Positions 8,243 through 14,741 of a stretch of DNA of 34,523 bases are shown one piece after another (the first letter of the stretch is position 1; each line of letters starts with the position of its first letter). The DNA comes from Myxococcales bacterium. GTDB lineage: Bacteria; Myxococcota_A; Polyangia; Polyangiales; Houyiibacteriaceae. The notes beneath the pieces were generated by a model. The model was not told the DNA's origin. It saw only the letters and a list, made by a program, of their open reading frames with translations, and did not search any database. Where the stretch lies: NCBI GenBank assembly GCA_019637115.1, contig JAHBWH010000078.1:1-34523 (forward strand). Direction: 5' to 3'. Both the position numbers and the translations under genes were made by a program.

Positions 8243-8928
8243 CAATCCGCGGCCTTGTAGCCGATGCCGTGCACCGTCGCGATCGGGTCGGGCCCGCCGA
8301 GCGCGCGGAACTTCGCGCGCACCCGCCGCACGTGCGTGTCGATCGTCCGCTCGGTGACGAGGTTGTCGTAGCGGTAGGCGCGCTGCATGAGCTGCCCGCG
8401 CGAGAGCACGATGCCCGGCCGCTCGAGGAGCGACGCGAGCAAGCCGAGCTCGGTCGCGGTGAGCGGCACGAGCTCCTGCCGCCAGCGGACCTCGTGGCGC
8501 TCGAGGTCGACGAGGATCTCGCCGTGCGAGAGCTTCGTCTTCGTCTCCTCGTCGCTGCCCTCGCCGCCGGTGCGCCGCAGCACGGCCTTCACGCGCGCCA
8601 CCAGCTCACGAGGAGAGAAAGGCTTGGTGAGGTAGTCGTCGCCGCCGAGCTCGAGCCCGAGCACGCGGTCGATCTCGTCGCTGCGCGCGCTCAAGAAGAG
8701 GATGGGAAGCCGGGAGCTGCTGCGCACCCGGCGGCAGAGCTCGAGGCCGTCGACCCCCGGGAGCATGATGTCGAGGATCACGAGGTCGTAGGCGCCGCGC
8801 CCGATCGCCGCGAGCGCCTTCGTCCCATCGTCGACGACCTCGACGCGGAACCCCTCGCGCTCGAGCGCGTATTGCACGACCTCGCGGATGCGCGCCTCGT
8901 CGTCGACCACGAGGATGTTCCGGCTCAC
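8242..8928 (-). CDS. OmpR/PhoB-family response regulator
   Basis: A 228-residue regulator with a receiver domain (acidic pair D9-D10, phosphoacceptor D53 in VILDIMLPG, S80, K102 in LTKPF) and a C-terminal winged helix ending in the 'RTIDTHVRRVRAKF...ATVHGIGYKA' signature. The GTG at 8928 is chosen because it opens directly on the conserved 'RNILVVDDE' strand and is preceded by AAGGAG about 7 bases away. Its stop overlaps the kinase ATG. It presumably controls genes for envelope functions, perhaps its own operon, since three membrane-protein genes precede it. I see no binding-site repeats. Confidence 0.95.
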   Translation of the reverse strand: MSRNILVVDDEARIREVVQYALEREGFRVEVVDDGTKALAAIGRGAYDLVILDIMLPGVDGLELCRRVRSSSRLPILFLSARSDEIDRVLGLELGGDDYLTKPFSPRELVARVKAVLRRTGGEGSDEETKTKLSHGEILVDLERHEVRWRQELVPLTATELGLLASLLERPGIVLSRGQLMQRAYRYDNLVTERTIDTHVRRVRAKFRALGGPDPIATVHGIGYKAAD

Positions 8929-8947
8929 CGACTCGCTCCTTCCCGCC

Positions 8948-9655
8948 TCACTCCGCCCGGGGTGCGGAGTGTGCAACCTGCGCGGAGTGCGCAGAGTGTG
9001 CCACGTCCACCGCCTCGACCGCCTCCATCGCCTCGCCGAGGCCCTCCACCCGCGCCCAGAGCTCGGCGACGATCCCGCCGACGCCCTCGGGCGCGCTCCC
9101 GGCGTAGCGCGCGAGCACGAGCTGGCTCCGCAGCGCGCCAACGAGCTCGGCGAGCTCGTCGAGCGCGCGATGCTGTCGGGCGCGGAGCGACGCGATGCGC
9201 GCGACGTTGTCGCGGTGGAGCACCGCGCTCCGCAGCGCTCGCCGGTGGCCTCCTTGCGCGAGCTCGGCGACCCGCGCGTCCGCCTCGTCGAGGTCGAAGC
9301 CCGGCTGCGCCAGCACGACGTCGAGCTCGGAGAGCCTCGCGTGCGCCTGCCTGAGCTCGTCGCGGATGCGCTCGGCCGACGCGCGGGAGAGCAGCACCTC
9401 GAAGGCCGACCCCTCGGCCGCTCGGAGCGCCTGCTCGAGCTCCGCCTCGACGCGCGCGACGCCGCGGCGGGCCGAGCTCGCGCGTGGGATCGGATCGGGG
9501 ATGAGTACGACGGGCGCCCAGAGGGGCCAGAGCGCGAGCCCGAGCCCGGCGGAGGCCACGCGGCGAGCGCGCCCGCCGCGGCCGCGGCGGTACACGACGA
9601 CGGCGCACCCAGCGCCGACGACGGCGTAGAGGGCGAGCAGATCGAGGAGGCTCAT
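8948..9655 (-). CDS. Membrane-anchored coiled-coil protein of unknown function
   Basis: A 235-residue protein whose first ~55 residues contain one or two hydrophobic segments (LLDLLALYAVVGAGCAVVVY and ASAGLGLALWPLWAPVVLI). A long Ala/Glu/Arg-rich helical region, probably coiled coil, follows. The C-terminus has short repeats (AHSAHSAQVAHSAP). The ATG at 9655 overlaps the stop of the upstream gene (ATGA), and the end lies 19 bases before the response regulator, so it belongs to the same operon. No family recognised; a scaffold or signalling accessory protein is possible. Confidence 0.75.
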   Translation of the reverse strand: MSLLDLLALYAVVGAGCAVVVYRRGRGGRARRVASAGLGLALWPLWAPVVLIPDPIPRASSARRGVARVEAELEQALRAAEGSAFEVLLSRASAERIRDELRQAHARLSELDVVLAQPGFDLDEADARVAELAQGGHRRALRSAVLHRDNVARIASLRARQHRALDELAELVGALRSQLVLARYAGSAPEGVGGIVAELWARVEGLGEAMEAVEAVDVAHSAHSAQVAHSAPRAE

Positions 9656-10404
9656 CGCGGACCTCCGCTCCACGGGCCGAGGGGGACCACGCCTGCGCCC
9701 TCGCGCGCGGGAGCAGCGTCATCGTGCCAAGCGTCGCGACGGCCGTAGATCCCGAGCGAGGATCGCAGGCTCACGGCCGTCGCTCCGAGGAAGTCGCCCT
9801 CGAGCGAGCGCACGAACGGCACCTCGGCCGACTGCGGGCGCACGAGGTAGGGACGCAGGATCCAGCTCGTCTGCCCGCTGGCCGCGAGGAAGATCGCGAC
9901 GAAGGCGAGCCCGGTGGTGATCCGATGGCGACCGGCCCGGAGGCCGCGCAAGAGCACGCCGAGCGCGGCGACGCCGGCGAGCGCGTAGGCGAGGACGGCG
10001 GCGAGCGCGGCGCCGTGGTAGCCGACGCCGAGGTCCATCGCGAGCCAGAGCACCGGCGCGAAGGCGAGGAGCGCGAGGCCGGCGCGACCGGCGGCGACGA
10101 GCGCCAGGGTGATCATCGCGCGCAGCGAGACGGGACGCCCGAGCGCGGCCGCGACGCCGTGGAAAGCAGGCACGGAGAGCACGAGCGCGGCCACCATGGA
10201 GAGCGGGAACTTCACGCCCGCGAAGAGGAGCTGGATGCCCCCGCGATACGACCCGACGACGGCGCCAAAGACGACGGCGCCGAACGCGAGGGCGAGGAGC
10301 GCGGCGAGGGTCAGGGACCGCAGGCGGTCCTCGTCGAGGCAGCGGCGCGCCGCGCCCGCAGGGTCGCGGAGGATGGTCGCGAGCTCATCGGCGATCGGCG
10401 CCAT
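9652..10404 (-). CDS. Polytopic membrane protein, Yip1-like layout
   Basis: A 250-residue protein with a soluble N-terminal helix (ELATILRDPAGAARR) and about five to six transmembrane segments. The C-terminal ~60 residues are hydrophilic. The '..L..P....R' helix followed by a membrane block is reminiscent of Yip1-type proteins, but I would not assign the family. It overlaps both neighbours (TGATG with the upstream gene, ATGA with the downstream gene), so the genes are translationally coupled. The gene upstream has a similar membrane block and may be a distant paralogue. Its link to the two-component pair is by operon only. Confidence 0.8.
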   Translation of the reverse strand: MAPIADELATILRDPAGAARRCLDEDRLRSLTLAALLALAFGAVVFGAVVGSYRGGIQLLFAGVKFPLSMVAALVLSVPAFHGVAAALGRPVSLRAMITLALVAAGRAGLALLAFAPVLWLAMDLGVGYHGAALAAVLAYALAGVAALGVLLRGLRAGRHRITTGLAFVAIFLAASGQTSWILRPYLVRPQSAEVPFVRSLEGDFLGATAVSLRSSLGIYGRRDAWHDDAAPAREGAGVVPLGPWSGGPR

Positions 10405-11195
10405 CACGCACCTCCCACGAGGGGCAGCATCGCGCCCCACACGCGCCAGCCGAGCAGGACCGCGAAGACACCGAAGCCGATCTGGCAGAGGGTCGCCCAC
10501 GCGCGCACGGCGGGGCCGGCCTCCTCGAGGGCGTCGCGGAGCGTGAGGACGAGGTGACGCAGCCCGAGCGCGCCTCCGACCACGAGCCCGAGCGAGGCCG
10601 CCAGCGCCGCCGCCGTGGGCGACTCGCTCGTCACGACGTAGAAGGCCGCGAGCGGCGCGAGCCCGGCGAGCACGAGCCCCGCAGAGGCGAGCCCGCGAGT
10701 CGCCGCGAGCGACGCGCGGCCGAGGGAGAGCGGCGCGCCGAAGAGCGCGAGCACGATGCAGAGAGAAGGCAGCCCGACCAGCGCGACCGCGACGAGCGCG
10801 GCGGGAACACCGAGCGCGTGGACGACGAGCGACGCGCCGCCCTCGCGCGCCCCCAGCGCGAGGCCGTAGGCGCACGCGAGCGCGAGCCCCACGCCCGCGC
10901 GACGCGCGAGCGCGCGCGCGTCGCCCTCTTCCGACAGCAGCTCCCCCGCCCAGGTGAGCGACGAGGAGAGCTCGAGCACCGCGGGACGCTCGAGCGCTGC
11001 GGGGGGCTCGAACGGCGCGGGGGGCTCGAACGGCGCGGGCTCGAACGTCGCGGGCTCGAACGTCGCGGGATGCTCGAGCGCGCTCGCGCTCGACTCGGCC
11101 GTCGGATCCTTGCAGCTCGTCGGGGTCGACGCCTCGTCGGCGCTCCCCTCCCTCGGGGGCTCGGCGCTCACCCATCGTCTCGCGACTTCGGTCAT
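10404..11195 (-). CDS. Membrane protein with repetitive Pro/Glu/Phe N-terminal tail
   Basis: A 263-residue protein. Residues 1-80 are hydrophilic and low-complexity with repeats of the type ATFEP / APFEPP (about 40-70). Residues ~100-260 carry five to six hydrophobic segments. The ATG at 11195 is preceded by AAGGAG with an 8-base spacer, one of the best ribosome binding sites in the window, and is the first gene of the five-gene operon. It may be a distant relative of the next gene. Upstream lies a 182-base A-free repeat tract shared with a divergent gene. Function unknown. Confidence 0.8.
   Translation of the reverse strand: MTEVARRWVSAEPPREGSADEASTPTSCKDPTAESSASALEHPATFEPATFEPAPFEPPAPFEPPAALERPAVLELSSSLTWAGELLSEEGDARALARRAGVGLALACAYGLALGAREGGASLVVHALGVPAALVAVALVGLPSLCIVLALFGAPLSLGRASLAATRGLASAGLVLAGLAPLAAFYVVTSESPTAAALAASLGLVVGGALGLRHLVLTLRDALEEAGPAVRAWATLCQIGFGVFAVLLGWRVWGAMLPLVGGA
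11004..11069 (-). repeat. In-frame 18/15-bp tandem repeats in the membrane-protein tail
   Basis: Units containing CTCGAAC recur with periods of 18 then 15 bases, all multiples of three. They encode the FEP-type repeats of the N-terminal tail, so the copy number can change without breaking the frame. Confidence 0.7.
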
Positions 11196-11301
11196 GCTCG
11201 TATCTCCTTCCGAGCCCAACCTGAAGGGGCGGCGAGGAGCCCGCGTCGCCGACACGAGGAAGGCGCGCGGAGAAGATGTGGCGAAACGGTGGCGGGGCGG
11301 A

Positions 11302-11483
11302 CGGTCGGGGTGTCCGTCTCCGTCTCCGTCCGTGTCCGTGTCCGTGTCCGTGTCCGGGTCCGGGTCCGTGTCCGTGTCCGGGTCCGTGTCCGGGTCCGTG
11401 TCCGGGTCCGTGTCCGTGTCCGTGTCCGTGTCCGGGTCCGGGTCCGTGTCCGGGTCCGTGTCCGGGTCCGGGTCTGTGTTCGT
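11302..11483. repeat. A-free hexamer tract (TCCGTG/TCCGGG) in a divergent intergenic region
   Basis: For 182 bases the plus strand has no A. Most of it is made of TCCGTG and TCCGGG hexamers; on the minus strand this reads GGACAC / GGACCC. It occupies about half of the 367-base space between the minus-strand membrane operon (start 11195) and the plus-strand PHP gene (start 11563). Every frame across it gives only dipeptide repeats, so it is not coding. Related tracts occur at 14460 and 27957. Confidence 0.9.
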
Positions 11484-11562
11484 ATCGGGTCCGGGTCCGG
11501 GTGCGGGTCCGGCGACCAGGTAGGAAGTGGACGTCCGAGGCACGCGGTGCGATGGGTAGGGA

Positions 11563-13479
11563 GTGACGGCCATCCCGCAGACCGACGCGCGATACCTTCG
11601 CTCGCCCGCCCTCACCCCCACCCCCGAGGGCGCGCGGCTCGAGGTGATCGCGTGGGACCGCGCCGTCACCCCCGGCCCCATCCCCGCGATCGCGGGGGAG
11701 GAGCGCGTGCTCACCTGGCGCGTCGGCCTCGACGGATCGCTCGAGGGACCCGACGAGGGCCCTCCGCAGACGGCGATCGTCACGCTGCGCGACGCCGCGC
11801 TCGCCGACGACGAGAGCGCCCGCGAGCTCGTCGCCGTCGACGGCGCGTGGCGGGCCTCGGTGACGAACGTCGAGGGGATGGGGGAGGTCTGGGTCGAGCG
11901 GTCCGGGCAGCGCGCGCTCGTGTGGCGGGCCTTCGGCGTCGCCGCAGCGCCCACGCTCGCCGCGTGGGGCGACGGCGCCTGGGTCGCGTGGCACCACGAC
12001 GTGCGCGAGGACGACGTGCGGCCCGACGTCGCGAAGTGGATCGCCCTGCGCTTCGTGGACGCGAGCTTCGCCGTGTTCGAGCCGACGGCCGTGATGGCCG
12101 GGCGCGATCGGGATCGCGAGGGCGAGGAGCAGAGCTTCGAGTTCCCCTCGCTCGTGCTCGGCGACGACGGCGCCCTCGCGCTCTTCGGGCGGGGCAGCCA
12201 CAACTTCTGGCGTCAGGACCTCTCCGCCGCGGGCTGGACCGAGCGCGTCGCGCTGAGCGACGGCGCCTGGGGAAGCCGAGGCCGTCGCGTCGCGGCCTGC
12301 CGCCTCGGCCAGCGCGTCGTCGTCGCGCGCCGCGATCGCCGCGCCGTGGAGGTGGACGTCCAGGACGCGCCCACCGGCGGACCGCCCGCGCTCGCGCCAG
12401 CCGAGGTGGAGGTGTCGCGCCGCCAGCGCTTCTCGGTCCCGCGACGCGACGCGCGCGATCCTGCAGCGCGACACGGCCTGCACACCTACTTCGGCGATCT
12501 CCAGCAGCACAGCGCCCACAGCGATGGCGTCGGCAGCGCCGACGAGGCGCATTGGCGCGCGCGGCATCGCTACGGCGACGACTTCGTCGCGCTCACCGAC
12601 CACGAGAGCTTCCTCGGCAAGCGCACGGGGCCCGGCGAGTGGGCCTACCTGCAGCAGGTCGTCGACCGCCACCACGCACCCGGCCGCTTCGTGGCGCTGC
12701 ACGCCTACGAGTGGACGGCGAAGATGCACCCCGGTCCGGGGCACAAATGCGTCTACCTGCCGCGCGCGGGCATGCCGCTCGTGAGCCGCGACGACGTCCC
12801 CGAAGGCCCGGCGATCACCCGCGCCGTGCGGGCGATGGGCGCGCTCTGCGCGCCGCACCACATCGGCTGGACGGGCTGCGACGAGGCTGGCCACGACGAA
12901 GAGGCGCAGCCCTTCTGGGAGATCGTGAGCTGCCACGGCTGCTACGAGACCGCGGGGAGCGCGCTCGGGATGCGGGGGGAGCACACGGACCAGCTCGCGG
13001 ACGTGATGCTCCGCAAAGGACACCGCTTCGGCTTCGTCGGCGGCAGCGACAGCCACGGCCTGCTCTGGCACCACGGCGAGGCGCGCAAGCGCGACCCCTT
13101 CCGCACGGGGCTGACCGCCGTGCAGGCGAGCGCCCTCGAGCGCGACGCGATCTTCGAGGCCCTCCGCGCGCGCCGCTGCTACGCCACGAGCGGCGCGAAG
13201 ATCTTGCTCGACGTACGCGTCAACGGCGCGCCGATGGGCAGCGCCCTCGACACCCGCGCGATGCGCGTCGAGGCGCGCGCCGTCGGCACGACCCCGGTCA
13301 CGTCACTCGAGCTCGTCACCGAGCGCGGCGTCGTCACGCGACGAGACGGCGACGCCGACGAGCTCACGGTGGAGGCGACGACCGACGCGGACTTCGTCTA
13401 CGCCCGCGTCACGCAGGCGGACGGGGAGATGGCCTGGTCGAGCCCGGTCTTCGGGCCGCGCACCATCCCACGCGAGTGA
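11563..13479 (+). CDS. PHP-domain protein with N-terminal propeller-like region
   Basis: A 638-residue protein. Residues ~305-560 carry PHP metallo-esterase motifs: H316/H319-D321 (HSAHSDG), LTDHE (~344-348), H432-H433 (APHHIGW), SCHGCYE and GGSDSHG. These would bind a two- or three-metal cluster hydrolysing phosphoester or related bonds, as in DUF3604-like proteins. The first ~300 residues are beta-rich with repeated 'AWGDGAWVAWHH' / 'GRGSHNFWRQDL' elements, suggesting a propeller or binding domain. The last ~80 residues look like a beta-sandwich. The GTG at 11563 is the only in-frame start near the upstream tract, and no signal peptide is visible. The substrate is unknown. Confidence 0.85.
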   Translation: MTAIPQTDARYLRSPALTPTPEGARLEVIAWDRAVTPGPIPAIAGEERVLTWRVGLDGSLEGPDEGPPQTAIVTLRDAALADDESARELVAVDGAWRASVTNVEGMGEVWVERSGQRALVWRAFGVAAAPTLAAWGDGAWVAWHHDVREDDVRPDVAKWIALRFVDASFAVFEPTAVMAGRDRDREGEEQSFEFPSLVLGDDGALALFGRGSHNFWRQDLSAAGWTERVALSDGAWGSRGRRVAACRLGQRVVVARRDRRAVEVDVQDAPTGGPPALAPAEVEVSRRQRFSVPRRDARDPAARHGLHTYFGDLQQHSAHSDGVGSADEAHWRARHRYGDDFVALTDHESFLGKRTGPGEWAYLQQVVDRHHAPGRFVALHAYEWTAKMHPGPGHKCVYLPRAGMPLVSRDDVPEGPAITRAVRAMGALCAPHHIGWTGCDEAGHDEEAQPFWEIVSCHGCYETAGSALGMRGEHTDQLADVMLRKGHRFGFVGGSDSHGLLWHHGEARKRDPFRTGLTAVQASALERDAIFEALRARRCYATSGAKILLDVRVNGAPMGSALDTRAMRVEARAVGTTPVTSLELVTERGVVTRRDGDADELTVEATTDADFVYARVTQADGEMAWSSPVFGPRTIPRE

Positions 13480-13505
13480 CCGCACACCCGAGCGTGGGGG
13501 CGACC

Positions 13506-13730
13506 GCGCCGAGGGTAGCGGACGCGTCGGCGGTGGGTCCGCGCCGAGGGTCGCGGAGGCGTCGGCGGTGGGTCCGCGCCGAGGGTAGCGGACGCGTCGG
13601 CGGTGGGTCCGCGCCGAGGGTAGCGGACGCGTCGGCGGTGGGTCCGCGCCGAGGGTAGCGGAGGCGTCGGCGGTGGGTCCGCGCCGAGGGTAGCGGACGC
13701 GTCGGCGGTGGGTCCGCGCCGAGGGTAGCG
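13506..13730. repeat. 35-bp tandem repeat, six full copies plus a partial
   Basis: Exact 35-base periodicity: units begin GCGCCGAGGG at 13506, 13541, 13576, 13611, 13646 and 13681, and a partial unit begins at 13716. Units differ only by single bases (TAGCGGACG / TCGCGGAGG). The period is not a multiple of three. The array lies in the 337-base gap between convergent genes (ends 13479 and 13817); the rest of the gap is degenerate GGCGGCGG-rich sequence. Confidence 0.92.
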
Positions 13731-13816
13731 AGGGTAGCGGGGGGCGGCGGCGGTGGCCCGGCGTCGACAGCAGCGGAGGGCGGCGGCGGTCCGCATCGAC
13801 GGCAGGCGTCGGCGGG

Positions 13817-14350
13817 TCAGCGCCGACGGTAACGGACCTCGAACACCACGTCGCCGGGCAGACGGCTCGCCTCGATCTTGGTCGCGAGCGTCATGCGCGA
13901 GCCGTCGGGGGAGAAGCGGAGCTGCACGGTGACCGTCGCGTCGTCGTTCACGTAGCGCTGGACCAGGGTCCGCCCGCGCCAGCGCTGGGTCACGCGGAGG
14001 GCGGTCCCGAGCGAGTCCGTGATGTTTCGCTGGGTGCCGTCGGTCGGCGCGTCGACCTCGTAGAGCGTGCCGACCTTCACCTTCAGCGAGTCCCCCGACG
14101 TCGACAGCTCGACGCGCTGGTGGATGGGGAGCCCCGCCGTGAGCCGCCGACGCGCGATGGGGCGGGCGATGAAGTTCATCTCGGTCACCACGCGCTCGAC
14201 CGCGGCGTCGCGGTCGCTCGCCGCGGCCGTCGCGTCCACCACCACCCACGTCCCCTCGGAAGGCGGCGCCTCGTCCTGGGCCACGAGGGCCCCTCCCGAG
14301 ACGAGCAGGCCGGAGGCGACCAAGGCGAGCACGAAGGCGAAGCGACGCAT
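13817..14350 (-). CDS. Exported periplasmic protein of unknown function
   Basis: A 177-residue protein with a clear signal peptide (MRRFAFVLALVASGLLVSG, cleavage near GALVAQ). The mature part contains a helical segment (DRDAAVERVVTEMNFIARP) and then six to eight beta strands (RVELSTSGDSLKVKVG, ...VQLRFSPDGSRMTLATKIE, GDVVFEVRYRR). This is compatible with a small lipocalin-like or LolA-like half-barrel, which is an inference from pattern only. A CATACT -10-like box lies six bases before the ATG and no Shine-Dalgarno is visible. It is divergent from the M15-like gene across a T-free repeat tract. Confidence 0.8.
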   Translation of the reverse strand: MRRFAFVLALVASGLLVSGGALVAQDEAPPSEGTWVVVDATAAASDRDAAVERVVTEMNFIARPIARRRLTAGLPIHQRVELSTSGDSLKVKVGTLYEVDAPTDGTQRNITDSLGTALRVTQRWRGRTLVQRYVNDDATVTVQLRFSPDGSRMTLATKIEASRLPGDVVFEVRYRRR

Positions 14351-14356
14351 GCGGGC

Positions 14357-14362
14357 AGTATG
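14357..14362 (-). promoter_or_regulatory. -10-like box (CATACT), leaderless-type
   Basis: CATACT on the minus strand ends six bases before the ATG at 14350, placing the expected +1 on the A of the start codon. Confidence 0.35.
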
Positions 14363-14459
14363 ACCGAGAAGATCGCTCGCGCTCACCGTTCACGTTCTGG
14401 ACGCTTCGACGAAGCTGGCGCAGCCACCCAAGCGGCCGAACGGGGCCGCTGGGAGCACT

Positions 14460-14647
14460 CCAAACCGGACAGGGCCCCCGAACCGGACGGGGCCCCGAAC
14501 CGGACGGGGCCCCGAACCGGGCACCAACCCCGAACCGGACACGGACCCCGAACCGGGCACCAACCCCGAACCGGACACGGACCCCGAACCGGACACGGAC
14601 CCCGAACCGGACACCCCGACGCCCAGCCGAGGCCAAGAGGCCCCACC
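14460..14647. repeat. T-free 18-bp-type repeat tract in a divergent intergenic region
   Basis: For 188 bases the plus strand contains no T. The core consists of variants of an 18-base unit, GAACCGGACACGGACCCC or GAACCGGGCACCAACCCC, preceded by shorter GAACCGGACGGGGCCCC units. It fills about half of the 391-base space between the exported protein gene (start 14350, minus) and the M15-like gene (start 14742, plus). The embedded CGGACACGGAC string links it to the tracts at 11302 and 27957. Not coding in any frame. Confidence 0.9.
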
Positions 14648-14711
14648 TCATGCCGGCCGCGCGTCCGCCCACCCAACGCGGACTCGGGTCCGCACGATCG
14701 TTGCACACCAA

Positions 14712-14726
14712 TGGCACACAGATTGC
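14712..14726 (+). promoter_or_regulatory. Sigma54-like -24/-12 element (TGGCAC-N5-TTGC)
   Basis: TGGCACACAGATTGC has GG and GC separated by exactly 10 bases, matching the sigma54 consensus. The predicted +1 is near 14738, only four bases before the ATG of the M15-like gene, and the GAGG at 14727-14730 would then be outside the transcript. This spacing problem lowers confidence. Confidence 0.35.
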
Positions 14727-14741
14727 GAGGGCTGCTCGCAC

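Noticed and set aside
11302-11483. Dipeptide-repeat proteins (PDTDTD, GHGPGHGP, VRVRVR) encoded by the hexamer tracts
   Set aside because: All frames stay open because the repeats lack stops; no start, ribosome binding site or flanking domain supports translation.
10554-13658. Very long plus-strand open frame across the membrane operon, repeat tract and PHP gene
   Set aside because: It consists of Arg-rich low-complexity translation and runs antisense to or out of frame with clear genes; no domain or start supports it.
13506-13730. CRISPR array
   Set aside because: The 35-base units are directly adjacent, with no unique spacers and no cas genes.
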